13,809 nucleotides of DNA, taken from the NCBI GenBank assembly GCA_029987025.1, contig DALTWQ010000030.1, positions 1 through 13,809 on the forward strand, read 5' to 3'. The first letter of the stretch is position 1. Every line of letters starts with the position of its first letter. The position numbers and the translations under genes are program-made. The notes under the pieces are model-generated. The model was not told the DNA's origin, made no database searches, and was given only the letters and a program-made list of their open reading frames with translations. Positions 13,176-13,809 of the stretch are shown piece by piece. Source of the stretch: Methanocorpusculum sp. (GTDB lineage: Archaea > Halobacteriota > Methanomicrobia > Methanomicrobiales > Methanocorpusculaceae).

Positions 13176-13580
13176 ATGAATTATCCAAAGCCCGGAGATA
13201 CTGCTGATGTCCTTGATCTGCTTGAGCTGAGAAGAAGCAGCCATATCAATGTATATCTCTATATGGACGCTGAAATCGCCAGGACTGAATCTGTTGAGGA
13301 GGGGATTGCAAAATACCGGCTTACCGACCTCGACTACCGCCCGGTTCTCGAAATCGAAGACTGGTTTAAACACATGAAAAAACAGATGAAGCAGATTGCC
13401 GGAGCATCTGCCGATTTCGAAGAGATGCTCAAAAGCGAACCGCTGATTGCTGATGTCCTTGAGACGGGCACGATTCAGACGCCGGCAGGGGCCAGGCCGT
13501 ATCTGAAATGTCTTCTTCCCTATCTTGACGAGATGGAAGAAATGGAAGTCAGAAATGCGTCTGATTTCCGGCAGAAATAA
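13176..13580 (+). CDS. Unrecognised acidic protein
   Basis: A 134-residue cytoplasmic-looking protein that I do not recognise. It is acidic and mostly helical by appearance, with a central helix rich in Lys/Met (WFKHMKKQMKQIAGASADFEE, split here as 63-73 and 74-83) and a C-terminal Glu/Met-rich stretch (LPYLDEMEEMEV). It has a single cysteine (in KCLLPYL) and no signal peptide, membrane segment or metal motif. Start ATG 13176 is the first in the frame and is followed at once by a coding-like composition. No good ribosome-binding site; it is 58 nt after the OB-fold-like gene, so co-transcription is possible. It is followed by a weak T5 tract (13606-13610) and then repeat copy B. Confidence 0.68.
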   Translation: MNYPKPGDTADVLDLLELRRSSHINVYLYMDAEIARTESVEEGIAKYRLTDLDYRPVLEIEDWFKHMKKQMKQIAGASADFEEMLKSEPLIADVLETGTIQTPAGARPYLKCLLPYLDEMEEMEVRNASDFRQK

Positions 13581-13644
13581 TTCCTGCCATACATCCTCTC
13601 CATCATTTTTGCGGTTCTTCAATCTTTTGTGTGAACTAAAGTAT

Positions 13645-13809
13645 TTTTGTAACTATTTTTACTCTGTTTGAAATACAAACGGTTAGTCTGGCCGGTGCGT
13701 CTTTGCTGATGAAACCGCGAATCTTCGCGAATCTCAACGCGAATCGCGAGCCTATACACCCGTGCTTATCCCGCTTATCGCGGGCACGGGCGGCTCGCTG
13801 GAATGGTTT
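13645..13809 (+). repeat. Structured intergenic element, copy B, running off the window
   Basis: It shares the ordered blocks of copy A: TTTTGTAAC (13645-13653), hairpin GTTTG-AAATA-CAAAC (13666-13680), GGTTAG (13681-13686), CCGGTGC (13692-13698) and GAAACCGCGAATC (13711-13723). After that the two copies differ: B continues with two more CGCGAATC copies (13726-13733, 13738-13745) and a long nested hairpin. It lies 64 nt after the stop of the upstream plus-strand gene, as copy A lies 53 nt after proC. The right end is not visible. Confidence 0.6.
13746..13798. repeat. Nested three-stem hairpin at the right edge
   Basis: Outer stem GCGAGCC/GGCTCGC (13746-13752, 13792-13798). Middle stem CCCGTG/CACGGG (13759-13764, 13785-13790). 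Inner stem CCCGC/GCGGG (13770-13774, 13780-13784) with loop TTATC. All 18 pairs are Watson-Crick, broken by an internal loop and a CTTAT bulge. Its GC content is far above that of its surroundings. Confidence 0.6.

Noticed and set aside
13707..13712. TGATGA as a C box of a C/D guide RNA in repeat copy B
   Set aside because: No matching D box at a suitable distance and the hexamer is not kept in copy A.
13716..13745. CGCGAATC triple repeat as a CRISPR array
   Set aside because: Units are 8 bp with 2-4 bp between them; no repeat-spacer architecture.

Overview
The window reads as a piece of an archaeal chromosome, most likely a methanogen of the order Methanomicrobiales (Methanocorpusculum-like, judged from protein style and not verified). 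The archaeal signs are an EF-1 alpha GTPase, RNase P protein component 4 (Rpp21), the archaeal type of CobT, an archaeal TraB membrane protein and an archaeal/eukaryotic-type tyrosyl-tRNA synthetase. There are also TATA-like boxes about 26 nt before start codons (leaderless-style starts) and poly-T 3' ends. I see no rRNA, tRNA, CRISPR array, transposase or integrase.

Layout, left to right. 1-792 (-): the first 264 codons of EF-1 alpha, cut by the window edge. 980-1348 (-): a small lipoprotein. 1396-3359 (-): a tight operon rpiA-purN-rnp4-yhbY (ribose-5-P isomerase, GAR transformylase, RNase P subunit, YhbY-type RNA-binding protein). 3482-6541 (-): a second operon cobT-ykgJ-traB. 6615-7370 (+): cobS, divergent from cobT, so two steps of cobamide lower-ligand assembly share one 73-bp promoter region containing a perfect inverted repeat. 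7371-7569: a convergent spacer with two CRP-like TGTGA-N6-TCACA palindromes. 7570-7878 (-): an unrecognised Cys-rich small protein. 8016-8975 (-): tyrS. 9135-11952 (+): proB-proA-proC, a complete glutamate-to-proline pathway with coupled translation. 11953-13809: an accessory-looking stretch with small genes (a winged-helix regulator, a membrane-anchored OB-fold-like protein, an unrecognised acidic protein), AT-rich promoter DNA and two related copies of a structured intergenic element.

The genes are mostly housekeeping. The least explained signals are non-coding. (1) A two-copy repeat (12007-12084 and 13645-13723) has a hairpin whose stem changes by compensatory substitutions while its AAATA loop is constant. 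The first copy lies inside a 139-bp block with perfect 10-bp terminal inverted repeats; the second runs into a nested hairpin at the right edge. (2) The nested palindromes at 7373-7426 sit where no annotated gene needs a promoter. (3) A mirrored divergent promoter with an operator-like palindrome lies at 12530-12608. None is proven to be a new system; each is stated with what would test it.
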